DNA of 64,000 bases from Martinezella rhizogenes (GTDB lineage Bacteria > Pseudomonadota > Alphaproteobacteria > Rhizobiales > Rhizobiaceae), in assembly GCF_027460065.1 (NCBI RefSeq), contig NZ_JAPYZZ010000019.1, positions 1 through 64,000 of the forward strand. Reading direction: 5' to 3'. The number at the start of each line of letters is the position of its first letter. Within the stretch, counting starts at the first letter, position 1. Below the pieces are notes generated by a model. It was not told the DNA's origin, made no database searches, and saw only the letters and a program-made list of their open reading frames with translations. Shown one piece after another: positions 31,301 through 40,546 of the stretch. The translations under genes were made by a program, and so were the position numbers.

Positions 31301-32122
31301 ATGCCCCCTGTTTCAGAGATAATGGTCTTTGCCGCCGCACTTGCGGCAGCGGGTGTGGTGGCCGGACTTCTGGCGGGCTTGTTCGGCATAGGCGGCGGTG
31401 CGGTGCTGGTGCCGGTCTTCTATCATGTCTTCGGCCTTCTGGATGTGCCAGAGGCGGTGCGCATGCATCTTTCGCTCGGCACCTCGCTTGCCATCATCGT
31501 GCCGACCTCCATCCGCTCGTTTCTGACGCATCGCCAGAAGGGCGCGGTCGACCTCGATCTGCTGAAGGGGTGGATTGTCGCCGTGCCGCTCGGCACCATC
31601 CTCGCCTCCGTCGTGGCGGCCTACGCTTCCAGCGTCGCGTTGCGGCTGATCTTCGCCTTCATCGCACTCGCGCTTGCCTTCCGGATGATCGTCAACCGGA
31701 CGAGCTGGCAACTCGGCTCCGACCTGCCGAAAAACCCTACCCGGTTTCTGGTCGGCACGGGCATCGGCCTCCTGTCCGGCCTGATGGGCGTGGGTGGCGG
31801 GGTGATGAACAATACCTTCATGACGCTTTACGGACGAACGATCCATCAGGCCGTCGCCACCTCCTCCGGCGTCGGTGTGCTGATCTCGCTGCCGGGTCTT
31901 CTGGGCTATATCTGGGCTGGCTGGGGTGATGCGGGCCTGCCGCCGTTTTCGACCGGTTTTATCAACTGGATCGCCGTGGTGCTGCTCATTCCCATCACGC
32001 TTCTCGTCGCTCCCTATGGTGCGCGGCTTGCCCATGCGCTCAGCAAAAAGCAACTGGAGCGGGCCTTCGGCGTGTTTCTGGTCTTCGTCGCGGTGCAATT
32101 TTTCTATAGCGTTTACGGCTGA
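31301..32122 (+). CDS. TauE/SafE-family sulfite/anion exporter
   Basis: 273 aa and about eight transmembrane helices. The repeated motif [19 protein letters not shown] (first half) and [19 protein letters not shown] (second half) is the hallmark of the family, which moves sulfite, sulfoacetate or other anions. The substrate here is unknown. The start is at 31301 or the ATG at 31322; a GGAG about 10 bases ahead favours the first. Confidence 0.88.
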   Translation: MPPVSEIMVFAAALAAAGVVAGLLAGLFGIGGGAVLVPVFYHVFGLLDVPEAVRMHLSLGTSLAIIVPTSIRSFLTHRQKGAVDLDLLKGWIVAVPLGTILASVVAAYASSVALRLIFAFIALALAFRMIVNRTSWQLGSDLPKNPTRFLVGTGIGLLSGLMGVGGGVMNNTFMTLYGRTIHQAVATSSGVGVLISLPGLLGYIWAGWGDAGLPPFSTGFINWIAVVLLIPITLLVAPYGARLAHALSKKQLERAFGVFLVFVAVQFFYSVYG

Positions 32123-32226
32123 TTTTCCGTCTGTGCCGAACGCAGTGTTCAGTCCATCGGGCTGGCTTTTGCAACCTCTGCGGCCTATATGGCGTTCATC
32201 TCACTCGATTTCCAAAAGAGTTCGTC

Positions 32227-33153
32227 ATGAATGCCATTGTTTCCATACGGAATCTGACAAAATCCTACGCAAATGGTTTTCAGGCGCTCAAAGGTGTCAG
32301 CCTCGATATCAGAGAGGGGGAAATCCTCGCGCTTCTCGGCCCGAACGGTGCCGGCAAGACGACGCTGATTTCCATCGTCTGCGGTCTGGTCAATCCGGGT
32401 GAAGGTTCGGTACTTGTCGGCGGCCACAATGTGGTGAAGGATTTCCGGCAGACCCGTGCGCTCATCGGCCTCGTGCCCCAGGAACTGACGACGGACATGT
32501 TCGAGACCGTGTGGAACACGGTCAGTTTCTCGCGCGGCCTGCATGGGCAGAAGAAGAACCCGACGCTGATCGAGAGCATTCTGAAGTCCCTGTCCCTGTG
32601 GGACAAGAAGGACAATATGTTGCGGGAGCTTTCCGGCGGCATGAAGCGTCGCGTGCTGATCGCCAAGGCGCTTGCGCATGAGCCGAAGGTGCTCTTCCTG
32701 GATGAGCCCACTGCCGGCGTGGATGTGGCGTTGCGCCGCGATATGTGGAACGTCGTCGCCGATCTGCGCTCCAGAGGCGTCACCATCATCCTCACCACAC
32801 ATTACATCGAGGAGGCGGAAGAAATCGCCGACCGGGTGGGTGTCATTAATGGCGGCGAATTGCTGCTGGTGGAAGAAAAGACCGCGCTGATGAAGAAACT
32901 CGGCCGCAAGCAGCTGTTCCTTGAGCTGGCGCAGCCGGTGGAGCAATTGCCTGACAGTCTCGCGCCATTTGCCCTGACGCTTTCGGAGGATCACAGCACG
33001 CTCACCTACGAAATCGAGGGGAATGGCGAGCAGGGACGCATTGCCGATCTTCTGGGCGCTCTTTCCGCCGCTAACATCCATTTCAAGGATATTTCCACGC
33101 GGCAGAGCTCGCTTGAGGATATCTTCGTTTCGCTGGTCGGAGGCCAGAAATGA
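32227..33153 (+). CDS. ABC exporter ATP-binding protein (ABC-2 type)
   Basis: 308 aa. Walker [10 protein letters not shown], signature [15 protein letters not shown], Walker [13 protein letters not shown], and an extended C-terminal region. It resembles the NodI/YadG/CcmA group that pairs with ABC-2 permeases. It overlaps the permease gene by 4 bases, so the two form an exporter. The substrate is unknown; there are no nodulation genes here. Confidence 0.92.
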   Translation: MNAIVSIRNLTKSYANGFQALKGVSLDIREGEILALLGPNGAGKTTLISIVCGLVNPGEGSVLVGGHNVVKDFRQTRALIGLVPQELTTDMFETVWNTVSFSRGLHGQKKNPTLIESILKSLSLWDKKDNMLRELSGGMKRRVLIAKALAHEPKVLFLDEPTAGVDVALRRDMWNVVADLRSRGVTIILTTHYIEEAEEIADRVGVINGGELLLVEEKTALMKKLGRKQLFLELAQPVEQLPDSLAPFALTLSEDHSTLTYEIEGNGEQGRIADLLGALSAANIHFKDISTRQSSLEDIFVSLVGGQK

Positions 33154-33911
33154 ATTTCGAAGCCATCAAGTCCATCTACCTGTTCGAAATGGCGCGTACC
33201 CGCCGCACCCTGTTGCAAAGCGTGGTGTCTCCCGTCATTTCAACCTCGCTTTATTTCATTGTGTTTGGAACAGCGATCGGTTCGCGGATTCAGGAAGTTG
33301 GCGGCGTTTCCTACGGCGCGTTCATAACGCCCGGCCTCATCATGCTGACGCTTCTGACGCAATGTATCAGCAACGGCTCCTTCGGCATCTATTTCCCCAA
33401 GTTCACCGGCACCGTCTACGAGATATTGTCCGCGCCCGTATCGATGACGGAAATCGTCGCGGGTTATGTCGGCGCGGCGGCGACAAAGGGGCTGATGATC
33501 GGCACGATCATTCTGATAACCGCGTCATTCTTCGTGGATATCACCATTGCCCATCCGTTCATGATGGTGCTGTTCTTCGTGCTGACGGCTATCAGTTTCA
33601 GTCTGTTCGGCTTCATCATCGGCATCTGGGCGACGAATTTCGAGCAGCTGAACCTCATCCCCATGCTGGTGGTGCCGCCGCTGACCTTCCTTGGCGGCAG
33701 CTTCTACTCCATCGACATGCTGCCGCCCTTCTGGCAGACGGTCAGCCACTTCAATCCTGTGCTTTATCTCATCAGCGGTTTCCGCTGGAGTTTTTATGAG
33801 ATCGCCGACGTCAATCCCGTCATCAGCCTTGCGATGATCACGCTGTTTCTGGCGGTTTGCCTCGGTGTTATCGCGTGGATGTTCAAGACGGGGTATCGGC
33901 TGCGCAACTGA
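33150..33911 (+). CDS. ABC-2 type permease
   Basis: 253 aa and six predicted transmembrane segments, of the NodJ/YadH class. The family stretch [20 protein letters not shown] is present. It is translationally coupled to the ATPase before it. Palindromic repeat copy 3 follows and may act as a bidirectional transcription end. Confidence 0.92.
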   Translation: MNFEAIKSIYLFEMARTRRTLLQSVVSPVISTSLYFIVFGTAIGSRIQEVGGVSYGAFITPGLIMLTLLTQCISNGSFGIYFPKFTGTVYEILSAPVSMTEIVAGYVGAAATKGLMIGTIILITASFFVDITIAHPFMMVLFFVLTAISFSLFGFIIGIWATNFEQLNLIPMLVVPPLTFLGGSFYSIDMLPPFWQTVSHFNPVLYLISGFRWSFYEIADVNPVISLAMITLFLAVCLGVIAWMFKTGYRLRN

Positions 33912-33955
33912 CGGCTCAAATCGTCAGAGATCGCGGAAGCTTTCCTCATACGCGA

Positions 33956-34042
33956 CGTCATCCTCGGGCTTGTCCCGAGGATCTGCAACCGGTTGATTTA
34001 ATTGAACGTGATTGGATCCTCGGGACAAGCCCGAGGATGACG
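33956..34042. repeat. Palindromic intergenic repeat, copy 3
   Basis: 87 bp between two convergent genes. The arms are cgtcatcctcgggcttgtcc and its near-perfect inverse ending aagcccgaggatgacg. Both hairpins are of the atcctcggg type. Confidence 0.88.
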
Positions 34043-34062
34043 AAGGAGAGGCTAATAAGCCC

Positions 34063-34848
34063 TCAAGACATGATCAACCCACCATCGACATTGATCGTCT
34101 GGCCGGTGATGTATGCCGCATCCTCTGACGCCAGAAACGCCACCAGTGCGGCCACTTCTGCCGGCGTTCCGGCGCGGCGCATCGGGATGTTGCGTACCCA
34201 TTCGGCCATTAGTTCGCCCGGCTTGTAATCGCCCAGCATCTGGCCCCAGACACGGTCGTTATAGTCCCACATTTCGGTATGGATGATGCCGGGGCAAATG
34301 GCGTTGACGGTGATTCCCTCAGGCGCCAGCTCCTTGGCAAGGCTTTGCGTCAGGCCGATAACGCCGAATTTGGACGCGGCATAATGCGGTGTGTAGATGA
34401 AACCCTGCCGTGCCTGACCGGAGGCTGTGTTGACGAGGCGGCCTTTGGTGCCGCTTTCGCGGAAGCGGCGGATCGCCTCCTGGCAGCAGAGGAACGCGCC
34501 TTTGGTGTTGACGTCGAGATTGAAATCCCACTGTTCCTGCGTCAGTTCCTCGATCTTGGAAATGGTGATGACGCCGGCATTCTGGACGGAGATGGACAGC
34601 GGGCCGATCGCCTCTTCGGCTGCGCCATAGGCCTCGCGCACCGCTGCCGCGTCGCGCACATCGAGGATGACGCCATGGGTGACCGCGCCGGTTTCGTCCG
34701 CCAGTTTTCTGGCGGCGTCATGGGTGTCCCTGTCGACAGAGGCGATGGCGACTTTTGCGCCTTCCTCGGCAAAACGGCGGGCGATGCCGTATCCGATGCC
34801 CTTATTGCCTCCGGTCACGAATACGGATTGACCTTCAAAGCGCCTCAT
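34063..34848 (-). CDS. SDR oxidoreductase (sugar/polyol dehydrogenase type)
   Basis: 261 aa classical short-chain dehydrogenase. The NAD(P)-binding motif TGGNKGIGYG is at residues 12-21. The active-site Tyr/Lys is in HYAASKFG; GDY and GLIMS close the protein. It lies downstream of the SorC-type regulator on the same strand, last in the minus arm of the catabolic island. Likely role: oxidation or reduction of the imported sugar or polyol. GGAGGAGAC precedes the ATG. Confidence 0.88.
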   Translation of the reverse strand: MRRFEGQSVFVTGGNKGIGYGIARRFAEEGAKVAIASVDRDTHDAARKLADETGAVTHGVILDVRDAAAVREAYGAAEEAIGPLSISVQNAGVITISKIEELTQEQWDFNLDVNTKGAFLCCQEAIRRFRESGTKGRLVNTASGQARQGFIYTPHYAASKFGVIGLTQSLAKELAPEGITVNAICPGIIHTEMWDYNDRVWGQMLGDYKPGELMAEWVRNIPMRRAGTPAEVAALVAFLASEDAAYITGQTINVDGGLIMS

Positions 34849-34871
34849 GTCTCCTCCTTATGGGTTTTTGG

Positions 34872-35831
34872 CTATGTTTCCTTGCCGACCAGTCGTTCGG
34901 CGGTGAATTTATCGGTGACGAGCACGTCGATCACACCGGTTCTGAGCGCGCCGGCAATCGCCTCGGTCTTTTTCGAGCCGCCGGCCAGCGCAATGACGCG
35001 GTCGACATTGGAGAGGTTTTCCAGCGGCAGGCCGATGACCCGGTCGTCGAGCGGTGTCTTCACCGGCTTGCCGTCCTTGTCAAAGAAGCGCAGCGAGATG
35101 TCGCCCACCGCACCCGCCTGGGCGAGATCGGCCAGTTCCTTGGCCGAAAAGATATTGCCGGACCGCGCGAGAAGCTCCGATGGTTCGACCGCGCCGACGC
35201 CGACAATGGCGAGCGTGATCGACCCGAAGAGATCGATGGTTTCGCGCACGAAGGGATCGGCGAGCATCAAGAGCTTGGCTTCGCGCGAGGTGGCGACGCC
35301 CGGCACCGGCAGCAGTTTCGGTTCGGCCTCCGTCAGCCGCGCCAACCGGGTGGTGATTTGGGTGGCATGCGTCTGCACGGAAGGATCGCCCATGCCGCCC
35401 AGTGTCTGGACGATATAGCGCGCCTTGGCACCTTTAAGCGGATGGATGTTCTCCACCATCTTGAAGATCGTCTGGCTCCAGCTGGAAACGCCGATGATCT
35501 CGTTCTGCGACAGCGTCACCTCGAGGAAATGCGCCGCTGCCTCGCCGATGCGGGCCATGATCGCACCGTCGCGATCCTCGCTGCAATCGACAACGATCGC
35601 TTCCGGCAGGTCGAAACGTTCGCGCAGCTGCGCTTCCAGATCGCTATAGGTGCCGGGCGGCGGAATGATGCTGGTGCGGACGATGCCTTCCGCCTCGGCA
35701 CGCTTCAACATGCGCGAGACGGTGGCCTGCGACAGGTTGAGATGCTGCGCAATTTCCGCCTGCCTTTTGTGCTCGCTGAAATACATCTGCGCCACGCGGG
35801 ATATCATTCGAAGTTCGTTTAGCCTGCCCAT
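34872..35831 (-). CDS. SorC/DeoR-type sugar-binding transcriptional regulator
   Basis: 319 aa. The N-terminal HTH (QAEIAQHLNLSQATVSRMLK) is followed by a sugar-phosphate-binding domain with the typical GVSSWSQTI and GVGAVEPSELL stretches. It probably represses the flanking island until a phosphorylated sugar binds. A perfect palindrome lies ten bases before its ATG (GGAGG site), and related motifs lie at both divergent promoters, which supports local control and autoregulation. Confidence 0.9.
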   Translation of the reverse strand: MGRLNELRMISRVAQMYFSEHKRQAEIAQHLNLSQATVSRMLKRAEAEGIVRTSIIPPPGTYSDLEAQLRERFDLPEAIVVDCSEDRDGAIMARIGEAAAHFLEVTLSQNEIIGVSSWSQTIFKMVENIHPLKGAKARYIVQTLGGMGDPSVQTHATQITTRLARLTEAEPKLLPVPGVATSREAKLLMLADPFVRETIDLFGSITLAIVGVGAVEPSELLARSGNIFSAKELADLAQAGAVGDISLRFFDKDGKPVKTPLDDRVIGLPLENLSNVDRVIALAGGSKKTEAIAGALRTGVIDVLVTDKFTAERLVGKET

Positions 35832-35840
35832 AAGCCCTCC

Positions 35841-35862
35841 ATGGTGAATTTTTATTCACCAT
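35841..35862. promoter_or_regulatory. Operator-like palindrome upstream of the SorC-type regulator
   Basis: atggtgaat-tttt-attcaccat is a perfect 9-bp inverted repeat. It covers the kinase stop codon and ends just before the regulator ribosome binding site. The core gtgaat-N4-attcac recurs in degenerate form at 39227-39242 and 39379-39394. Confidence 0.6.
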
Positions 35863-37324
35863 TACCCGAGGTTACAGGCAAGGTCGAGCGGGCAATCGTA
35901 TCGCGCCAGACGCTAAGCCGCTGGCTGTTTTCGCTGGCGGACGGCGCGATGGTGTTGCCGTTGCTGTTCAACGCCGCGATGGCATCGAGATCGCTCCAGA
36001 CACCGAGGGCCAGGCCGGCGAGATAGGCAGCACCCAGCGCGGAGGCTTCCGGCGCGTCGCGCTGGATGACGGGGTGTTGCAGCATGTCGGCAACGCATTG
36101 CATCAGGAAACGGTTCTGGCTCGGGCCGCCATCCACGAACAGGCGTCCAAAGCCCGAAGGCGACTGTGCGCGCATGGCGGCGAAGACGTCATGGACCTGA
36201 AAGGCAATCGAGTCAGTGACGGCGCGGGCCATCTGGGCACGCGTGGTGCTGAAATTGATCTGGGAGAACAGGGCGCGCGCATTGGTATCCCAATAGGGCG
36301 CACCGAGGCCAACGAAGGCCGGCACGAAACCGGGACCGTTTGGCTCGGCGGTGGCGGCGAGTTCCACCAGCGCGGCGACATCCGGCAGGCCGAGAATCTC
36401 CGTCATCCAGGGCAGGGAGGCTGCCGAAACGAGAATATTGCCTTCAAAGGCGAAGGTCGGTTTGCCGCCGAGCCGCCATGCGACCGTGGTGGTGATGCCG
36501 CGTTCAGGCGCGATGAAATGCGGCAGGGTGGTCATCACAGATGAGCCGGTGCCGAAAGTCACCTTGCCATCGCCGGGGTTGAAGGCGCCGTGGCCGAAGA
36601 GGGCTGCGTGGCTGTCGCCGATGGCGGCGAGGATCGGTGTGCCGTCCTTGATACCGGGAACGCCCGATGTGGTGCCGAAATCGCCGCTGCTGTCGCGCAG
36701 ATCAGGCAGGGCGTTGATATCGATGCCGAAGAGCTCGCAAAGCTCATCGCTCCAGACCTGCCGGTTGAGATCGAGCACCTGGCTGCGGGCGGCGTTGGAG
36801 GCGTCGCAGGCATGGACTTTACCGCCGGTGAAGCAATGGATGAGCCAGCTATCGATGGTGCCGATGCGGAGCCTGCGGCCCTTCGGGGCACGCTCCAGCA
36901 GCCAGCGCATTTTTGCGCCGGGAAACATGGGGTCGATCGGCAGGCCGGTCAGCGCCATGACGCGCTCGGAATGGCCTTTCTCGATCAGCTCAGCACAGTC
37001 TTGCGCCGTTCTTCGGCACTGCCAGCTGAGCACCGGGCCGAGCGGTTCGCCGGTCTCGCCATCCCATATGGTCACGGATTCGCGCTGGTTGGAAATGGCG
37101 ATGGCCGCGACATCGATGTCAGAGGGGGCGGCGGCGAGGCAGGCGGAGATCGCTTCACGGACCGAGGCCCAGATGCGGTTCGGATCCTGTTCCACCCAGC
37201 CGGGCTGCGGATAGGCGATGCCGACGGGAGATGAGCCGCGCGCCAGCAGCTCTCCGCTTTCCGAGACGAGTATGGCCTTGGAATTGGTGGTGCCCTGATC
37301 GATGGACAGAATGGCGCGCATCAT
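35852..37324 (-). CDS. FGGY-family carbohydrate kinase
   Basis: 490 aa. The N-terminal phosphate motif SIDQGTTNSKAIL and the C-terminal FGGY signature region GRLFVDGGPSQNRFLMQ are present; the length fits xylulose/ribulose/glycerol-type kinases. It lies downstream of the transketolase subunits. It probably phosphorylates a ketose made by the SDR enzymes. The substrate cannot be read from sequence. I chose the ATG at 37324 (MMRAILSIDQ); an upstream in-frame start adds 27 non-conserved residues. Confidence 0.9.
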   Translation of the reverse strand: MMRAILSIDQGTTNSKAILVSESGELLARGSSPVGIAYPQPGWVEQDPNRIWASVREAISACLAAAPSDIDVAAIAISNQRESVTIWDGETGEPLGPVLSWQCRRTAQDCAELIEKGHSERVMALTGLPIDPMFPGAKMRWLLERAPKGRRLRIGTIDSWLIHCFTGGKVHACDASNAARSQVLDLNRQVWSDELCELFGIDINALPDLRDSSGDFGTTSGVPGIKDGTPILAAIGDSHAALFGHGAFNPGDGKVTFGTGSSVMTTLPHFIAPERGITTTVAWRLGGKPTFAFEGNILVSAASLPWMTEILGLPDVAALVELAATAEPNGPGFVPAFVGLGAPYWDTNARALFSQINFSTTRAQMARAVTDSIAFQVHDVFAAMRAQSPSGFGRLFVDGGPSQNRFLMQCVADMLQHPVIQRDAPEASALGAAYLAGLALGVWSDLDAIAALNSNGNTIAPSASENSQRLSVWRDTIARSTLPVTSGNGE

Positions 37325-37437
37325 GGGAGTCTTTCGTCGGCAGTTTTTCGTTTCGGCCTTGCGGCGAGTAAACGACGATATTGCAGAAAGGGTGTCGCCG
37401 CGCATCCGAAGACACGCGACGACTCTGGGAGGAGACC

Positions 37438-38394
37438 TTATTTTCTCTTGATCAGCGCTTCGGCCGCATCCGCAATGGCGGCCGGCGCCATGCCGAATTC
37501 ATCCAGCAGCCATTCCGCCGAGCCGGTATGGGCGAAGACGCCGGGAACGCCGAGGCGCTTCATCGGCACGGGCGAATGGTCGACCACGACTTCGGCAATG
37601 GCCGAACCAAGGCCGCCGAAGATCGAATGTTCTTCAGCCGTCAGGATCGCGCCGGTTTCCTTGGCAGCGGCGACGATGGCCGCTTCATCGATGGGGCGAA
37701 CCGTCGCCATATTCAGAACGCGCGCCTTGACGCCGCGGCTCAACAGAATATCGGCGGCCTTGACGATGCGGTGGGTCAGCGTGCCGTTGGCGATCAGCGT
37801 CAGGTCGGAACCTTCACGCAGCAGGTTGGCGCGGCCGAGTTCGAAGACGTGGCCTTCCGGCAGCAGATCCGGCACGCCGACGCGTGACAGCCGCAGGAAG
37901 CATGGGCCGGCGTATTCCGCCGCCCATTTGACGGCGGCGGCCGTCTCGATGCGGTCGCAGGGGGCGATGACCGGCAGGTTCGGCAGAACACGGGTCCAGG
38001 CGAAATCTTCGATGGAATGATGCGTCGGGCCGAGTTCGCCATAGGCCATGCCCGAGGATATGCCGATCAGCTTCACATTGGCGTTGGAATAAGCAAGGTC
38101 GGCCTTGATCTGCTCCAGCGCGCGGCCGGTGAGGAAGCAGGACGCGCCGCAGACGAAGGGCAACTGGCCGCCATTGGCGAGACCGGCGCCGACGCCGACC
38201 ATATTCTGTTCGGCAATGCCGACATTGACGAGGCGCTCGGGGAATTTCGACTTGAAGCCGCCGAGCTTCGAGGAGCCGACCGAATCGTTGCAGACGGCGA
38301 CAACCCTGTCATTGCCGGCGGCCAGCGCTTCCAGCGTTTCGGCGAAGGCGTCGCGGCAGTCATAAAGCTTGGCGGCGGTTACGGGCGCGTTCAT
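37438..38394 (-). CDS. Transketolase, C-terminal subunit
   Basis: 318 aa, equivalent to the pyrimidine-binding and C-terminal domains of transketolase. Conserved stretches include FVCGASCFLTGRALEQIK, MAYGELGPTHHSIEDF and the late GGLGSAIAEVV. It works with the N-terminal subunit encoded just upstream; the two genes overlap by one base. Two-subunit transketolases are often tied to dedicated sugar pathways rather than to the central pentose phosphate route. Confidence 0.93.
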   Translation of the reverse strand: MNAPVTAAKLYDCRDAFAETLEALAAGNDRVVAVCNDSVGSSKLGGFKSKFPERLVNVGIAEQNMVGVGAGLANGGQLPFVCGASCFLTGRALEQIKADLAYSNANVKLIGISSGMAYGELGPTHHSIEDFAWTRVLPNLPVIAPCDRIETAAAVKWAAEYAGPCFLRLSRVGVPDLLPEGHVFELGRANLLREGSDLTLIANGTLTHRIVKAADILLSRGVKARVLNMATVRPIDEAAIVAAAKETGAILTAEEHSIFGGLGSAIAEVVVDHSPVPMKRLGVPGVFAHTGSAEWLLDEFGMAPAAIADAAEALIKRK

Positions 38395-39203
38395 TACAAT
38401 GTCTCCGAAAGTTCTTTGACGGCGATTTCATATTGTTCCCTGCTCGGAACCTTGTGATGCCAGTCGACGCGGTCCTGCATGAAGGAAATGCCGTGACCCT
38501 TGTTGGTGTGGGCGACGATGCAATGCGGGCGATCGCCGCGATGCTCCAGCGCCGGCACGACTTCCGCCATGGCGTTGCCGTTGATTTCGCTGACTTCCCA
38601 GCCGAAAGCCTCGAGCTTCGGGCGAAGTGGCGCGACATCATTGGTTTCCGAAAGCGCCGCACCCTGCTGGAAGCGGTTGTGGTCGACGATCAGCGTCAGG
38701 TTGTTCAGGCCGAATTGCGCAGCGGACATGATGGCTTCCCAGTTGGAGCCTTCCTGCATCTCGCCGTCGCCGGTCATGACATAGGTGTGGTAGTCCGCAC
38801 CGGAAAGCTTGGCCGCCTTGGCCATGCCGACGGCAACCGGCAGACCGTGGCCGAGCGGGCCGGTATTGGTTTCCACACCCGGCACCTTGTTACAGTTCGG
38901 ATGGCCGTTGAGGCGCGAATTCGGCTGCAGGAAGGTCGAGATTTCCTCTTCCGGGATGAAACCGCGCTTGGCAAGCGTCACATACAGCGCGCAGGCCGTA
39001 TGGCCCTTGGAAAGCACGAAGCGGTCGCGGGCAGGGTTCTTCGGATCATCCGGCCAGATGCGCAGGACGCGGAAGTAAAGGGCCGTCATGATGTCGATAG
39101 CCGACATTTCGCCGCCGACATGGCCCGCACCCGCTTCAAAAACAGCCTGTACGTCGCGAAGGCGAATCTGGCGCGCAATGCGCTCTAGCTCCTGGGACTG
39201 CAT
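38394..39203 (-). CDS. Transketolase, N-terminal (thiamine diphosphate-binding) subunit
   Basis: 269 aa. It carries the thiamine diphosphate motif GDGEMQEGSNWEA ending in an Asn-containing loop (DHNRFQQG), plus the early GHVGGEMSAIDIMTALYF. I chose the ATG at 39203 (MQSQELERIARQ), with GAGGA five bases ahead; an upstream ATG adds 13 residues. It is the first gene of the minus arm, so it is the most promoter-proximal enzyme. Confidence 0.93.
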   Translation of the reverse strand: MQSQELERIARQIRLRDVQAVFEAGAGHVGGEMSAIDIMTALYFRVLRIWPDDPKNPARDRFVLSKGHTACALYVTLAKRGFIPEEEISTFLQPNSRLNGHPNCNKVPGVETNTGPLGHGLPVAVGMAKAAKLSGADYHTYVMTGDGEMQEGSNWEAIMSAAQFGLNNLTLIVDHNRFQQGAALSETNDVAPLRPKLEAFGWEVSEINGNAMAEVVPALEHRGDRPHCIVAHTNKGHGISFMQDRVDWHHKVPSREQYEIAVKELSETL

Positions 39204-39226
39204 GGAATCCTCTTCAAAACATGCGT

Positions 39227-39242
39227 GTGAATATTTATGCAT
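39227..39242 (-). promoter_or_regulatory. Operator-like site at the minus-arm start
   Basis: gtgaatatttatgcat matches 13 of 16 positions of the perfect core before the regulator. It covers roughly +1 to +16 of the predicted minus-strand transcript, a typical place for repression. Confidence 0.5.
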
Positions 39243-39248
39243 CTATTT

Positions 39249-39278
39249 ATATAATTGCAGACGTGGCGTTTCTGTCAA
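39249..39278 (-). promoter_or_regulatory. Promoter for the transketolase-kinase-regulator arm
   Basis: On the minus strand a perfect -35 TTGACA (39273-39278) is followed after 18 bases by TTATAT (39249-39254), or after 17 by ATTATA. The start would be near 39242. Confidence 0.6.
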
Positions 39279-39335
39279 GATGGAATTGCGGATTGTTTAT
39301 CGTCCGGCGGTATCGGCATTGCCGTGAAAGCCCTA

Positions 39336-39366
39336 TTGACAAGCTTCTCTCAACTGGCTTATGCAT
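39336..39366 (+). promoter_or_regulatory. Promoter for the sugar ABC importer arm
   Basis: A perfect TTGACA (39336-39341) is followed after 17-18 bases by TTATGC/TATGCA (39359-39365). The start would be near 39372. The octamer ttatgcat also occurs in the minus-arm operator. Confidence 0.5.
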
Positions 39367-39378
39367 GTTTCGCCGATG

Positions 39379-39394
39379 ATGAATAATTATTCTA
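39379..39394 (+). promoter_or_regulatory. Operator-like site at the importer-arm start
   Basis: atgaataattattcta contains the perfect palindrome gaataattattc (39381-39392). It matches 11 of 16 positions of the perfect core. It lies just downstream of the predicted start. Confidence 0.45.
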
Positions 39395-39433
39395 ATCGGT
39401 TTAAAAAATGCAAGACAGTCATCGGGAGGAGCC

Positions 39434-40414
39434 ATGTCCGCGCTTGAACGCAATGAGGGGGTCACGCACACCAGGAGCCCGCTTGCCTGGCTGAGTGGTG
39501 CGACCGGACCGCTTTTGGGCCTGCTGCTGCTCTGCGTGTTTCTGACTTTCGCCAGCGAGAACTTCTTGTCGCTCCGAAACGGGCTCAACATTCTCGACCA
39601 GATCACCGTGCTCGGCATCATGGCCGTCGGCATGACCTTCGTGATTCTGCTCGGCGGCATCGACCTGTCCGTCGGCTCGGTGCTGGCGCTGTCGATGATG
39701 ATCATGGGCTGGACGGCCAATGTCGCGGGCATGCCGATGGGCATGGCCATCGTGCTGGCGCTTGTCGCCTCTGCCGCCTGCGGCCTCGTGGTCGGTATTC
39801 TGGTGACGGCCTTCCGGGTGCCTGCTTTCATTGCCACGCTGGCGATGATGTCGGTGGCGCGCGGTCTCGCCAATATGATCACCGATGGACAGCAGATCGT
39901 CGGTTTCCCTGACTGGTTCATGATGCTGGCGATTGAGCGTCATTTCGGCGTGCTGACCGCAACCGTGCTGCTGATGCTGGTCGTGGTGCTTGTTACCTGG
40001 ATTTTCCTGCGTTTCCGCTCCGAAGGCCGGACGGTCTATGCCGTTGGCGGCAACCCGGAAGTGGCGCGTCTTGCCGGCATCAACGTGCCGCTGGTCACCA
40101 TCTGCGTTTATGTCGCCTGTGCGGTTCTGGCCGGTCTTGCCGGCATCGTTCTTGCGGCACGTCTCGACTCGGTGCAGCCCTCCAGCGGCTTCGGTTACGA
40201 ACTGGATACGATTGCGGCTGTCGTCATCGGCGGAACCTCGCTTTCGGGCGGTGCGGGCGGCATCGGCGGCACCCTGATCGGCGTGCTGATCATAGGCGTG
40301 CTGCGCAATGGCCTCAATCTGCTCAACGTTTCTCCCTTTTTGCAGCAGGTCATCATCGGTGTGGTCATCGTGCTGGCCGTGGGTGCTGAAACCTTGCGTC
40401 GCCGCAGAAGCTGA
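39434..40414 (+). CDS. ABC sugar importer permease (RbsC type)
   Basis: 326 aa and about ten transmembrane helices. Motifs GIIAVGMTFVIL-like (GIMAVGMTFVILLGGIDLSV) and GGTSLSGGAGGIGGTLIG are typical of ribose-type permeases. A GGAGGA site precedes the ATG. It is the first gene of the plus arm; a single permease gene suggests a homodimer. Confidence 0.93.
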   Translation: MSALERNEGVTHTRSPLAWLSGATGPLLGLLLLCVFLTFASENFLSLRNGLNILDQITVLGIMAVGMTFVILLGGIDLSVGSVLALSMMIMGWTANVAGMPMGMAIVLALVASAACGLVVGILVTAFRVPAFIATLAMMSVARGLANMITDGQQIVGFPDWFMMLAIERHFGVLTATVLLMLVVVLVTWIFLRFRSEGRTVYAVGGNPEVARLAGINVPLVTICVYVACAVLAGLAGIVLAARLDSVQPSSGFGYELDTIAAVVIGGTSLSGGAGGIGGTLIGVLIIGVLRNGLNLLNVSPFLQQVIIGVVIVLAVGAETLRRRRS

Positions 40415-40546
40415 ATTTGCCTGCGGATGGCGAAGAGCCGTCCGCGCAATAAACGACCCTCCCGGCATGGGAGGCGTGAAAAACGGCCGGAGGGGAGGAG
40501 GTTTGATCTGCCCGAAGGTCAACAATCAACAAATGGAGGAATAATC

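Noticed and set aside
30893-31389. Short ORFs on both strands around the candidate small RNA
   Set aside because: They run through palindromic repeats or through the minus-strand terminator and have no domain or ribosome binding site.
32227-33911. NodIJ nodulation-factor exporter
   Set aside because: The ATPase-permease pair is of the same broad class, but no nod genes or nod box are near, so only a generic ABC-2 exporter is supported.
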